From IMG/VR virus record IMGVR_UViG_3300025133_000257, positions 1-40,855 of that record: a stretch of 40,855 bases of DNA. One strand, 5' to 3'. The stretch comes from a virus. Under the pieces are notes generated by a model, which did no database searches, had not been told where the DNA came from, and saw nothing but the letters and a program-made list of their open reading frames with translations. Positions 26,541 to 35,184 of this stretch are shown piece after piece. The stretch's first letter is position 1; the number at the start of each line of letters is the position of its first letter. The position numbers and the translations under genes are program-made.

Positions 26541-29500
26541 ATGCCAGTAATCGGAAGCAGTCTAATAACACCACCACAATTCGTTGAGGGGCCTAGAGGA
26601 AATACAGGCCTTGCTGGAATTACGGGACTCGCAGGCGCTTCTGGTGTACCAGGTGCTTCTGGTCCAACAGGTGCAACAGGAATTTTTGTTCTTTCTGGTT
26701 ATCCTTCACCCTCTACTAGAGATTTAATACTCGTTTTATCAGATGGTAGAGAATTTACAATTAAAGATATTGCTGGTCCAACAGGTGCGAGTGGGACAGC
26801 GTATGGCCTCAACACCGGCACAGGTGGCGGTAAGACTTATGATATATTCAAAGAAGTAACAGATGGTGTGACTTTCTGGTTCAAAGGATTATCTGCTGAA
26901 GGAACACTTGATGTATATGAAACAAGTGATATAGTAGGAATCAGTGGTGATGTACAATACCAAAGAGGTGCAACTGCTCCGTCTGTTCAGGGTGGTAGAT
27001 ATGCTTATCTAGAAAGAATGATTGGTGGAGCAACTGCTTTTGCAGGGTTTACATATGCGGGTGCAACAGGTTCTGAATTAACTTCAAGTGAAACTGGGTC
27101 AATACCATTTGGCAAGGCCGCAGCTGGGAATTTATATTCATACGACCCAGAAGAAATTGTGATTCCAATTGGTCCTATGGATATAAGTGGAACTTATGGA
27201 CTCACTGGTAGTGATTATTCTGAAAATCCGTGGGGTACTCCTCTAGCAGACGGTGTTGGTATTCAACTTCCTGTAACAAGAGGAAGTGTATATGATGTAG
27301 AAACTCCTATCGGGATTCGTGGATTTACTGGTGAATTTTCTTCTGATGAGGTTTTTAGTTTTACTATGCATCTTAAAGGAAATGACCTTTGGGACTGGCC
27401 GGAAAATATTTATTTTGATAAGAATGATTTGTATTTCTCTTGTGGTTATGACATCATTAACTTTTTAACTTCTGATGGGGGTGTATCTTGGAAAGCAAAT
27501 GTTGCAGTTCGTGGATATGGAACTAGTGAATGTCAAAGTGTTCATGGTGTAGGTTCTTGTTGTTATACAGATGATGAAAATGAATTGAATTGTCGTGATT
27601 ATATGACAGAATCTGAATGTCACGAATTGGATAGTCCTTTTCCTGATGGGGAACATGGATATTGGGGGCCATTTTCTACTTGTGCAGAAAATTGTGGAAT
27701 GACGGCACAGGGTGTTTGTTGTAGTGAAGGTGGTGAATGGGGCAACTTTGGTGGCACTACCCGAATTTGTCTTGAAAATGTTGGAGCAACAGAATGTGAT
27801 TATTTTGGTGGTACTTTCTGGACACATTATTATTATACAAAAGATGACTGGGGGAGAGCAGTTCCTTTAGACCCTCCAGTTGTAATTGAATGTGTTGGGG
27901 ATAGGATAAAAGGAGGGGGTGGTTCTCGGAGTAGAGAAGAGAATTGTACAACTCCACCAATTGGGGATGAAGGCTGTTGCTGTTGGGCCGTGGGCGATGA
28001 CGATTGTAATACAGTGGACACAGTTCAAGGCACAACGTGCAAATGCGATTATCAAGAAGCTTCCTGTATATCTGGTGGTGGCAAGTTTTATGTTGGGGAA
28101 ACTTGTGGGGATGTGTCATCGAATGATGGATGGGGTATTTGTTGTTATGGTTGCGAGACCACTGACGATGACCATCTAGGCAATACTTGGTATGACGATG
28201 TTGAGTGCAGTGATTGTAAGAAACCATACTGTGCTGTCGATTGGAATTTTGATACTTGTGATGACGGTGAAGGAGGTTGCGATGATGTCTGTAAGCTTCT
28301 TGATGGTACTTGTTTATATGAAACGTGTCTATATGGAGAAGTCGGAAGTCCATATCCTCCACCGATGGATGCATCCATCGGTCCGGGTGATTCGGCATGG
28401 ATAATACCAGATGAGTGCAAGGATGCATCAACATGCGAAGCGAGTGTGGTTAATGGTTATAGTGGAAAATACAGTCCATTAGTAGAAGATTTTGGTGGTT
28501 GGTACAAGGCAGATATATGTTCATGCCCCCTTGACGAACAAGTTTCTGGTTCTGGCAATGGTTGGTGTCAACAACCATTGCCATGTTGTCGATATTTCTG
28601 GGATGATGTAGAACCGACAGAATGCCTTGGAGTAATGTGGCAGTGGGAGTGTGAACAGAAAATAATAGAGGGTGATGCCGATCATATGCCTCTCGGTACA
28701 GATTGTAACTCATGTTTTGGCACTGATATACATGGTGCATGTTGCGTTGGCCCAAATTGTATGTCGCCTGTGTCCAGTGATTATTGTTATAATGAAGGCG
28801 GCATTTATCAAGGAGATGAGACAGACTGCGGTTCAACACTTTGTGGTGGTGGTGGTGGTGATATGGGTTCTTGTTGTATTCCTTTTGAGCCCGGTGGTGA
28901 TGGTGGTGATGGTGGTGATAGTGATAGTAGTGATAGTAGTGATAGTGATAGTGGTGATAGTGATAGTAGTGATAGTGATAGTAGTGATAGTAGTGATAGT
29001 GATAGTGATAGTGGTGGTGGTGAGACGCATGACGAGTGCCCTGATGATGGTACAGAAGTGGAAATGTTTTGTTGTGCTTGGAGTTTGTCCGATTGCGATT
29101 GTGAAAACATGCCGACCAACTTCTGTTGCAAGCCGATATGGTGTCCTTTTGATGCGGAGGATTGTTGGGACTCCGAAGCTGGCGAGCAGGGCACACTTCA
29201 TGGTTCGATGGCAGATTGCGAAGAAGCTTGTTGTCAAGATCCATTTGGCCACAAAAGCAGGAAAAGGGATTTCGGCGATGGATATGAATGTGTTTTAAAT
29301 ATGAGTCTAGGAGATTGTACCGCTGCTGGTGGAGTGTGGAATGAATTCGGAGAATGTGCTGGTGAGTGTGATAATGTGGGTGATGAGTGTACAAATCATG
29401 GTGGTGAACTTTGTATAAATCCGTGTTGTGACCCAATTGCATGTTGCAAAGATGGAAGTTGTATAGGTGATACCTATGGCAATTATGATGACATGCATCC

Positions 29501-29990
29501 AGAAACACAACTACCACCACTAACAAGAGTTTCATGTGAATATGTTTATGGTGGTATTGCAGTGCCAGGTGTGTGTGGTGAAGTGGATTGTTGTAACGCA
29601 ACCATCTATGTTGGTGCGTGTTGTATAGAAAATGTTGAAGAAGCTTGCGAAGTTATGACTGCACAAACATGCAAAGACTCTAATGGAGTCTTTATGGGCC
29701 CGAACTCCATATGTGATACTGTTGATTGTTGTGAACCCGGTGGTGCGTGTTGTATTATTGGTTTAGATGGCCTCAGTGATTGTCAGGATGTAGCAGATGA
29801 ACAAGCTTGTGACGATATGGGGGGAGAATGGCAAGGCCGTGGAACAGAGTGTGCAACCGTGACTTGCACGGGTCGTGGTGCATGTTGTTATCCTGCGGCC
29901 GGATGTGAAGATGATGTACCGGCAACAAATTGTGTTTGTGCTGGATGTACTTATTGGGGCGATGGCAGTACCTGTTGTCCGCCGGAGTAG
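26541..29990 (+). CDS. Collagen-like, Cys-repeat and Ser-Asp linker surface protein
   Basis: 1149 residues. N-terminus M-P-V-I-G-S-S, then collagen-like Gly-X-Y at about 14-47 (G-N-T-G-L-A-G-I-T-G-L-A-G-A-S-G). A non-Cys beta region extends to about 335 and shares its position and length with the collagen-linked domain of the preceding gene. From about 337 come Cys-rich units of the G-A-C-C/G-S-C-C type, about ten including irregular ones, interrupted by a hexanucleotide-encoded Gly-Asp/Ser-Asp linker at about 785-827. It ends in a unit with C-C-P-P-E. The linker would space folded Cys units like the Sdr linkers of bacterial adhesins. AAGGA site 14 bases upstream. I infer an adhesive virion fibre. 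Confidence 0.55.
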   Translation: MPVIGSSLITPPQFVEGPRGNTGLAGITGLAGASGVPGASGPTGATGIFVLSGYPSPSTRDLILVLSDGREFTIKDIAGPTGASGTAYGLNTGTGGGKTYDIFKEVTDGVTFWFKGLSAEGTLDVYETSDIVGISGDVQYQRGATAPSVQGGRYAYLERMIGGATAFAGFTYAGATGSELTSSETGSIPFGKAAAGNLYSYDPEEIVIPIGPMDISGTYGLTGSDYSENPWGTPLADGVGIQLPVTRGSVYDVETPIGIRGFTGEFSSDEVFSFTMHLKGNDLWDWPENIYFDKNDLYFSCGYDIINFLTSDGGVSWKANVAVRGYGTSECQSVHGVGSCCYTDDENELNCRDYMTESECHELDSPFPDGEHGYWGPFSTCAENCGMTAQGVCCSEGGEWGNFGGTTRICLENVGATECDYFGGTFWTHYYYTKDDWGRAVPLDPPVVIECVGDRIKGGGGSRSREENCTTPPIGDEGCCCWAVGDDDCNTVDTVQGTTCKCDYQEASCISGGGKFYVGETCGDVSSNDGWGICCYGCETTDDDHLGNTWYDDVECSDCKKPYCAVDWNFDTCDDGEGGCDDVCKLLDGTCLYETCLYGEVGSPYPPPMDASIGPGDSAWIIPDECKDASTCEASVVNGYSGKYSPLVEDFGGWYKADICSCPLDEQVSGSGNGWCQQPLPCCRYFWDDVEPTECLGVMWQWECEQKIIEGDADHMPLGTDCNSCFGTDIHGACCVGPNCMSPVSSDYCYNEGGIYQGDETDCGSTLCGGGGGDMGSCCIPFEPGGDGGDGGDSDSSDSSDSDSGDSDSSDSDSSDSSDSDSDSGGGETHDECPDDGTEVEMFCCAWSLSDCDCENMPTNFCCKPIWCPFDAEDCWDSEAGEQGTLHGSMADCEEACCQDPFGHKSRKRDFGDGYECVLNMSLGDCTAAGGVWNEFGECAGECDNVGDECTNHGGELCINPCCDPIACCKDGSCIGDTYGNYDDMHPETQLPPLTRVSCEYVYGGIAVPGVCGEVDCCNATIYVGACCIENVEEACEVMTAQTCKDSNGVFMGPNSICDTVDCCEPGGACCIIGLDGLSDCQDVADEQACDDMGGEWQGRGTECATVTCTGRGACCYPAAGCEDDVPATNCVCAGCTYWGDGSTCCPPE
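28893..29021 (+). repeat. Ser-Asp/Gly-Asp hexanucleotide tract 1
   Basis: An in-frame low-complexity tract built from GGTGAT and AGTGAT units, encoding Gly-Asp then Ser-Asp dipeptides. It links two Cys-rich sections in the 26541 protein and can change length without shifting the frame. Confidence 0.9.
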
Positions 29991-30013
29991 GGAAATTGTT
30001 ATTATGGTTTTAA

Positions 30014-30021
30014 TATAAATG
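30014..30021 (+). promoter_or_regulatory. TATAAATG at a micro-ORF start
   Basis: Late-promoter-like word whose last three bases are the ATG of the 27-codon ORF at 30019. With T4 geometry a transcript starting here would begin inside that ORF, so its role as a promoter for the micro-ORF is doubtful, though it could serve the gene at 30106. Confidence 0.25.
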
Positions 30022-30102
30022 AGTAATGAAAACAGAAACATAGGGACAACGGGCGTCTGGTGGTGGCAGCTCAATGTTCAGATTAATGATGGAAGAATAT
30101 AA
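30019..30102 (+). CDS. Candidate 27-residue micro-protein
   Basis: An ATG-to-TAA frame of 27 codons fills most of the 115-base gap between the two largest Cys-rich genes. The peptide starts MSNENRN, has three consecutive Trp at 14-16, and ends N-D-G-R-I. The stop lies 3 bases before the ATG of the next gene, as expected for a coupled leader ORF. There is no recognisable family and a ribosome site is weak. It may be translated as a leader, or it may be chance. Confidence 0.3.
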   Translation: MSNENRNIGTTGVWWWQLNVQINDGRI

Positions 30103-30105
30103 ATA
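30098..30105 (+). promoter_or_regulatory. TATAAATA directly abutting a start codon
   Basis: Exact late-promoter word whose last base is immediately before the ATG at 30106. It cannot produce a message containing this ATG if transcription starts downstream of the word as in T4. The pattern recurs at other starts in the window. Confidence 0.3.
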
Positions 30106-33100
30106 ATGCCTGCACCAACAGAAACCTTTATATTTAAATGCAAATGCACCGAAGGCATCTGTCAGAAATGTCTTTCGTCTCATTGGGCGGAAGAGGGTGA
30201 TGCATATATTCCAGCAGGTTGTCTTTTCGCGTTATGCCCTCCACCTGAACTTTGCCAAGGAGATATAGGTCGTCTACCAGTCGATTATCAAAATCTACAA
30301 AATTGTGATGATATGTCTGGCAGCTTTTGTGAGGGGGAGCAAGAGGTAACAGTAGAACACACCTTCGGTGGAGAGTGCCCGGGGATGTTTTGTCAATCTG
30401 GCGCATGCCAGTGTGGCAACGGCACTGCGTGTGATAGTTCCGCGGATGATTGGGAAGCTGAAATTATTACTGAAGGTGCAGACATCTGCGGCGGCCCGGA
30501 TTACGACCCGCCGTGTGAAGATGGTGACCTAACTGGTGCTTGCTGTGCTGGTGCAGTATGTCACGCGTGGGTAACCGAAGATTATTGTGATACGTTTGAA
30601 CCACATGAATTCTTTGAGGGTTTGGCGTGTGGTGATATCGAATGTGACGGTGGTGGTGACGGTGGTGATGGTGGTGATGGTGGTGATAGTGGTGATAGTA
30701 GTGATAGTGGTGATAGTGGTGATAGTGGTGATAGTGGTGATAGTGATAGTGGTGATAGTGATAGTGGTGATAGTGATGTTGTCGGCGCATGTTGTTTGAG
30801 TGATGGAAGTTGCCTTGAAAATTTGAATGGTGGTGAGTGTGATGCTTTCGGTGGCACATACAAAGGTGATAGCACAACTTGCGCTGATGTGGATTGTACA
30901 CCACCAGGCCCAATCGTTGCATGTTGGGATGAAACCAAACTTAGAGCAGACGATGGGGCGGTTGGTGACCGCTTCGGCAGCAGCGTCGCAGTTGATGGCA
31001 ACACAGTTGTTGTTGGGGCATACCTTAACGACAATGACAACGGCTCCGAATCTGGTAGCGCGTATGTGTACCGCTTTAATGGAACTGGTTGGGATGAAAC
31101 CAAACTTACAGCACTCGATGGGGCAGGTAATGACTACTTCGGCACAAGCGTCGCAGTAAGCGGCGACACAGTTGTTGTTGGGGCGCCCAGTGACGATGAC
31201 AACGGCACCTGGTCTGGTAGCGCGTACATCTACGAACGCGTCGGTGGAATCTGGGAAGAAAAAACCAAACTTAGAGCAGACGATGGGGCGGTTGGTGACC
31301 GCTTCGGCAGCAGCGTCGCAGTTGATGGCAACAGAGTTGTTGTTGGGGCATACCGTGACGATGACAACGGCACCTCTTCTGGTAGCGCGTATGTGTACCG
31401 CTTTGATGGAGCTGATTGGAATTTTGAAACCAAACTACTTGCAGAAGATGGGGCAAGTTATGACGAATTCGGCTTAAGCGTCGCAGTTGATGGCAACACA
31501 GTTGTTGTTGGGGCACACGGTGCCGATAACTATTCTGGTAGCGCGTACATATACCGATTTGATGAGATTGCTTGGAATGAAACCAAACTCACTGCAAGCG
31601 ATAGGGCAAATAGTGACTACTTCGGCAACAGCGTCGCAGTAGATGGCGATACAGTTGTTGTTGGGGCACTCTGGGACGATAACGAATACGGCCCCAATGC
31701 TGGTAGCGCGTATGTGTACCAATTTGATGGAGCTGATTATTGGTATGAAACAAAACTCCTTGCAAGCGATGGGGCAAGTAATGACTACTTCGGCAGCAGC
31801 GTCGCAGTAGATGGCGACAGAGTTGTTGTTGGGGCATACGGTGACGATGACATCGGCATGAGTTCTGGTAGCGCGTATGTGTACCAATTTGATGGAAGCA
31901 GTTGGATTGAAACCCAACTCCTTGCAAGTGATGGGGCAGGTGAAGACCGCTTCGGCAACAGCGTCGCAGTAGATGGCGACAGAGTTGTTGTTGGGGCATA
32001 CCGTGACGATGACTACACTGGTAGCGCGTATGTTTATATTCCATGTGTTACTGGTGCTTGCTGTTTTGCAGATTTAAGTTGCCTTGAATATTTTGATGTT
32101 GATTGTGTTGCTTTCGGTGGCACATACAAAGGTGATGGCACAACTTGCGCTACTGCGAATTGTGGAACATCAGACGCAACAGGTGCATGTTGTTTTGAGG
32201 ATTTAAGTTGCCTTGAAAATTTGAATGGTGTTGATTGTAATACTTTCGGTGGCACATACAAAGGTGATGGCACAACTTGCGCTGATGTGGATTGTACACC
32301 AATCGGCGCATGTTGTTTTGCCTCATCGGCTGAAGATAGAGACTGTACAAGTTGTATCCAAACAACTGAAGCGGACTGTCCGTCCACAGAGTGGCACGGT
32401 AATGAAGAATGTGATGATTCATCGTGGCCATGCAGCCCGCAGAGTGGTTCGTGCTGTGTTGCAAATGAATGCACAGACGATGTTCTTCAAGTAGACTGCA
32501 ACGGCTTCTGGAATTGTGACGACTGTGATAACCGATATGGGGCGTGTTGCATGCCTTCTGCAGGGGGTGGGTGCCTGCATGTAAAGAAGACGACATGCGA
32601 TGCGTTGCTAGGAATATGGAATTGTGACGACTGTGATTCGTCTGATTGCGTCTGGGGTGCTTGTTGTGAATGGAACGTACCATCGTTATCGTGGCAGTGT
32701 TCTAATGACGTTCTAGAAGATAAATGTACAGGTCATTGGAAAGGTGAGAATTCAACATGCTCTTCAGACCCTTGTGGCGGCGCGTGTTGCAATAACGATG
32801 ATGGTACTTGCATGGATGACGACACGGTGCCTGATGCAGCGACTTGCAAAGCAATGGATAATCATTCTTGGCAAGGACCTGGTACTAGATGTATTGATGT
32901 TGGGCATCTTTGCAATTGTGACGATTGTCGCGCGTGTTGTAAAAATGGAATATGTAATGTTGAAGAATCATATGAAGTCTGTACAACCGCTGGTGGTGTT
33001 TGGTTTAATAACGAAACGGACTGTAGCACACTTGGTTTGTGTGATATTCGTGCGTGTTGTGTTGGAGACAGTTGTACACTTTTAACATCAAGTGAGTGTG

Positions 33101-35184
33101 GTGAAATCTATGGAACATGGCATAGTGATAAAACTAGTTGCAATCCTAATCCATGTGTAACCATAAATGGTATTTGTTGTGATCCGAACCAAAATGATAC
33201 TGGAAATGGTCACTGTGGCGACCCAGATGGAACTCTTACTGAACATGATTGTGTCGGTGACGAAATCTTTATTGCAAATGGCCATTGTGCCGATAATGAT
33301 TGTAGTGATGATACTGGTCGTTGTTGTTGGTGTCCAGATCCCACGGGGGATGATTGTATTTCACCTGTGTCTAATTGGCAATGTGTGAATGTACACGGCA
33401 GATGCGGGGATTCTTCTTGTATTAATTGGTCACCGGGCAATAGTCTTTGTGGTGGCTCTATGCAAGATTGTCAGAATTTAATAGATACCGGCGCATGCGG
33501 CGCAGTTGGTGCATGTTGTAGAGATTTTACTTGCACACAAGAAACAGACTATAGTTGTACTAATAACGGTAGTGGTACATGGCAAGGAAAGAATATTCAT
33601 TGCGAGGTGGATACTTGTGGCAGTGAAGACCCAGAGGGCGCGTGTTGTATAGATGAAATTTGTTCAACAACAACATCGAAGAATTGCTTGGCAGGGGAGG
33701 GAACTTATCTTGGTGATGACACGACATGCGATGGTGACCCATGTGTAATTGTAGACCCAGAGGGTGCATGTTGTTACATAAAAGGCGGTACAGAAACTTG
33801 TCAACAAAAAACAGAGGCCGATTGTGAATTATTGGTCGATTATGTGTATTATGGTGACGGTTCTACTTGTGCAGTTGAAGGTGCTGATTGTGGCACTGGT
33901 ACTGGTGCTTGTTGTTTTGTTGACACTGGATGTCATGAAAATTATAATGAGACAATTTGCAACGGTGAGGGTGGCGACTACAGAGGTGATGGTTCGGTTT
34001 GCTTTGATCAACTTGATTGCGTGGGGTCAGAAGGTGTTTGTTGTATAGGGACGGTTTGCCATGAGACATATACATCTCATTTAGCTTGTAATAGTGACGG
34101 TGGTGTTTGGACTGGGGGTGTAGCAACTTGTATTGGGTTTAATTGTGGCCCTGGTACTGGTGCTTGTTGTCGTGGTTTATGTCTTGGTGAGGACTATACA
34201 TCAGTAGATTGCGAGGCCGTGGGTGGCACATACCAAGGTGATGACACAATTTGCGCTACTGTGATTTGTCCAGTCCTTCAAACGGGTGCATGTTGCGTTG
34301 ATTTAAATTGTCTTCCGGGTGTCTATACATCAGCAGATTGCGAGGCCGTGGAAGGCACATACCAAGGTGATGGCACAACCTGCGCTACTGTGGATTGTGA
34401 AACACCAGTAACCGGCGCATGTTGCGAGAATGACGAATGCACGGGTGTCTATACATCAGCAGATTGCGAGGCCGCGGGTGGTACATACAAAGGTGATGGC
34501 ACAACCTGCGCTACTGTGGATTGTGAAACACCAGACCCAACTGGCGCATGTTGCGAGAATGACGAATGCACGGGTGTCTATACATCAGCAGATTGCGAGG
34601 CCGCGGGTGGTACATACAAAGGTGATGGTACGCTATGCAGTTCTAGCATTTGTGGATGTATAACCTGTCCCGGTGGTGATGGTGGTGATAGTAGTGATAG
34701 TAGTGATAGTAGTGATAGTAGTGATAGTAGTGATAGTAGTGATAGTAATGATAGTAGTGATAGTGGTGATAGTAGTGATACTGGTGATACTGGTGATAGT
34801 AATGATAGTGGTGATAGTAGTGATAGTACCGAACTTGGAGGCTGGTGTTGTAGTGGTGGAGAAGATAATTGTTCCCCTTGCCCAGAAGATGGGGGTATAA
34901 TTCCTGATTTTTGTTGCTATAAAGAATTGCCACCCATCGGCCCTGTTACTGACTGGTGTACACCTGAGTTTGCAACTGAAGCGGAGTGTTATGAATTTTG
35001 TTGTAACATGGGTGACATCATCCCAATTGACCCCCCAGGTATCCCCGTGCAAGTTCCCAACGTACCGACCACGATGGACAGATATACAAATGTCCAACTT
35101 GATAACGGAGAGTGTGTTTGGGTGGAATGTATGGCTCCATTTTGCCCATATCCGTTGTGTACGGAGATAAATCCACATGGCTAA
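30106..35184 (+). CDS. Giant Cys-repeat adhesin-like protein with seven-bladed FG-GAP propeller
   Basis: 1692 residues, the largest protein in the window. It has about 22 Cys-repeat units of the form G-A-C-C-x5-C-x(8-12)-C-x3-G-G-T-Y-x-G-D-G-T-T-C-x4-C, two before residue 275 and the rest after 645. Residues 276-644 are seven FG-GAP blades of about 52 residues (each T-K-L-x-A-x-D-G-A, F-G-x-S-V-A-V-x-G, V-V-V-G-A, S-G-S-A-Y-V-Y), the count expected for one closed integrin-type propeller. Ser-Asp linkers sit at about 181-224 and 1523-1574. The C-terminus carries N-G-E-C-V-W and C-P-Y-P-L-C, shared with the protease gene. It overlaps the next gene by 8 bases. There is no signal peptide or anchor, so display on the virion is inferred from the neighbourhood. 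Confidence 0.65.
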   Translation: MPAPTETFIFKCKCTEGICQKCLSSHWAEEGDAYIPAGCLFALCPPPELCQGDIGRLPVDYQNLQNCDDMSGSFCEGEQEVTVEHTFGGECPGMFCQSGACQCGNGTACDSSADDWEAEIITEGADICGGPDYDPPCEDGDLTGACCAGAVCHAWVTEDYCDTFEPHEFFEGLACGDIECDGGGDGGDGGDGGDSGDSSDSGDSGDSGDSGDSDSGDSDSGDSDVVGACCLSDGSCLENLNGGECDAFGGTYKGDSTTCADVDCTPPGPIVACWDETKLRADDGAVGDRFGSSVAVDGNTVVVGAYLNDNDNGSESGSAYVYRFNGTGWDETKLTALDGAGNDYFGTSVAVSGDTVVVGAPSDDDNGTWSGSAYIYERVGGIWEEKTKLRADDGAVGDRFGSSVAVDGNRVVVGAYRDDDNGTSSGSAYVYRFDGADWNFETKLLAEDGASYDEFGLSVAVDGNTVVVGAHGADNYSGSAYIYRFDEIAWNETKLTASDRANSDYFGNSVAVDGDTVVVGALWDDNEYGPNAGSAYVYQFDGADYWYETKLLASDGASNDYFGSSVAVDGDRVVVGAYGDDDIGMSSGSAYVYQFDGSSWIETQLLASDGAGEDRFGNSVAVDGDRVVVGAYRDDDYTGSAYVYIPCVTGACCFADLSCLEYFDVDCVAFGGTYKGDGTTCATANCGTSDATGACCFEDLSCLENLNGVDCNTFGGTYKGDGTTCADVDCTPIGACCFASSAEDRDCTSCIQTTEADCPSTEWHGNEECDDSSWPCSPQSGSCCVANECTDDVLQVDCNGFWNCDDCDNRYGACCMPSAGGGCLHVKKTTCDALLGIWNCDDCDSSDCVWGACCEWNVPSLSWQCSNDVLEDKCTGHWKGENSTCSSDPCGGACCNNDDGTCMDDDTVPDAATCKAMDNHSWQGPGTRCIDVGHLCNCDDCRACCKNGICNVEESYEVCTTAGGVWFNNETDCSTLGLCDIRACCVGDSCTLLTSSECGEIYGTWHSDKTSCNPNPCVTINGICCDPNQNDTGNGHCGDPDGTLTEHDCVGDEIFIANGHCADNDCSDDTGRCCWCPDPTGDDCISPVSNWQCVNVHGRCGDSSCINWSPGNSLCGGSMQDCQNLIDTGACGAVGACCRDFTCTQETDYSCTNNGSGTWQGKNIHCEVDTCGSEDPEGACCIDEICSTTTSKNCLAGEGTYLGDDTTCDGDPCVIVDPEGACCYIKGGTETCQQKTEADCELLVDYVYYGDGSTCAVEGADCGTGTGACCFVDTGCHENYNETICNGEGGDYRGDGSVCFDQLDCVGSEGVCCIGTVCHETYTSHLACNSDGGVWTGGVATCIGFNCGPGTGACCRGLCLGEDYTSVDCEAVGGTYQGDDTICATVICPVLQTGACCVDLNCLPGVYTSADCEAVEGTYQGDGTTCATVDCETPVTGACCENDECTGVYTSADCEAAGGTYKGDGTTCATVDCETPDPTGACCENDECTGVYTSADCEAAGGTYKGDGTLCSSSICGCITCPGGDGGDSSDSSDSSDSSDSSDSSDSNDSSDSGDSSDTGDTGDSNDSGDSSDSTELGGWCCSGGEDNCSPCPEDGGIIPDFCCYKELPPIGPVTDWCTPEFATEAECYEFCCNMGDIIPIDPPGIPVQVPNVPTTMDRYTNVQLDNGECVWVECMAPFCPYPLCTEINPHG
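30646..30777 (+). repeat. Ser-Asp/Gly-Asp hexanucleotide tract 2
   Basis: GGTGAT/AGTGAT units in frame, encoding Gly-Asp then Ser-Asp. It separates the first Cys unit from the second one in the giant protein, just ahead of the propeller. Confidence 0.9.
30808..32301 (+). repeat. Near-identical Cys-repeat units flanking the propeller
   Basis: The 96 bases at 30808-30903, directly before the propeller, closely match 32206-32301, two units after it. Both encode a SCLENLNG start, then C, FGGTYKGD, T-T-C-A-D-V-D-C. The match suggests that the propeller DNA was placed into an older Cys-repeat array or that the array was copied across it. Confidence 0.75.
30931..32037 (+). repeat. Seven FG-GAP repeat blades (coding)
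   Basis: Seven consecutive units, each about 140-165 bases. Blades 1 and 3 are identical over 72 bases (30932-31003 and 31262-31333). Bases here are richer in G and C than in the surrounding Cys array, for example in runs such as GACGATGGGGCGGTTGGTGAC, which supports a separate origin or recent duplication. Confidence 0.85.
34414..34628 (+). repeat. 86-bp exact direct repeat in the last Cys units
   Basis: The 86 bases at 34414-34499 recur exactly at 34543-34628, a period of 129 bases or 43 codons. They encode G-A-C-C-E-N-D-E-C-T-G-V-Y-T-S-A-D-C and onward to K-G-D-G. An earlier unit (about 34285) is more diverged. Confidence 0.9.
34672..34828 (+). repeat. Ser-Asp hexanucleotide tract 3
   Basis: Long run of AGTGAT units with some GGTGAT, AATGAT and ACTGGTGAT variants, encoding Ser-Asp with occasional Gly, Asn and Thr. 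It lies between the last Cys unit and the conserved C-terminal module. Confidence 0.9.

Noticed and set aside
28672-29298. Plus-strand frame rich in Val, Ile and Met across the Ser-Asp tract
   Set aside because: It is the shifted reading of the same hexanucleotide repeat and would not be expected to be a real membrane protein; the main frame is unbroken with clear motifs.
28450-29601. Long open frame on the minus strand opposite the Cys-rich and Ser-Asp region, rich in His and Tyr
   Set aside because: It is the complement of Cys/Ser-Asp codons (CACTAT/CACCAT runs), has no family resemblance, and the plus-strand gene explains the bases better. The same holds for similar minus-strand frames at 30467, 32150 and 34633.
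28893-34828. CRISPR array
   Set aside because: The repeats are in-frame protein-coding units with no regular unique spacers; the six-base tracts have no spacers at all.
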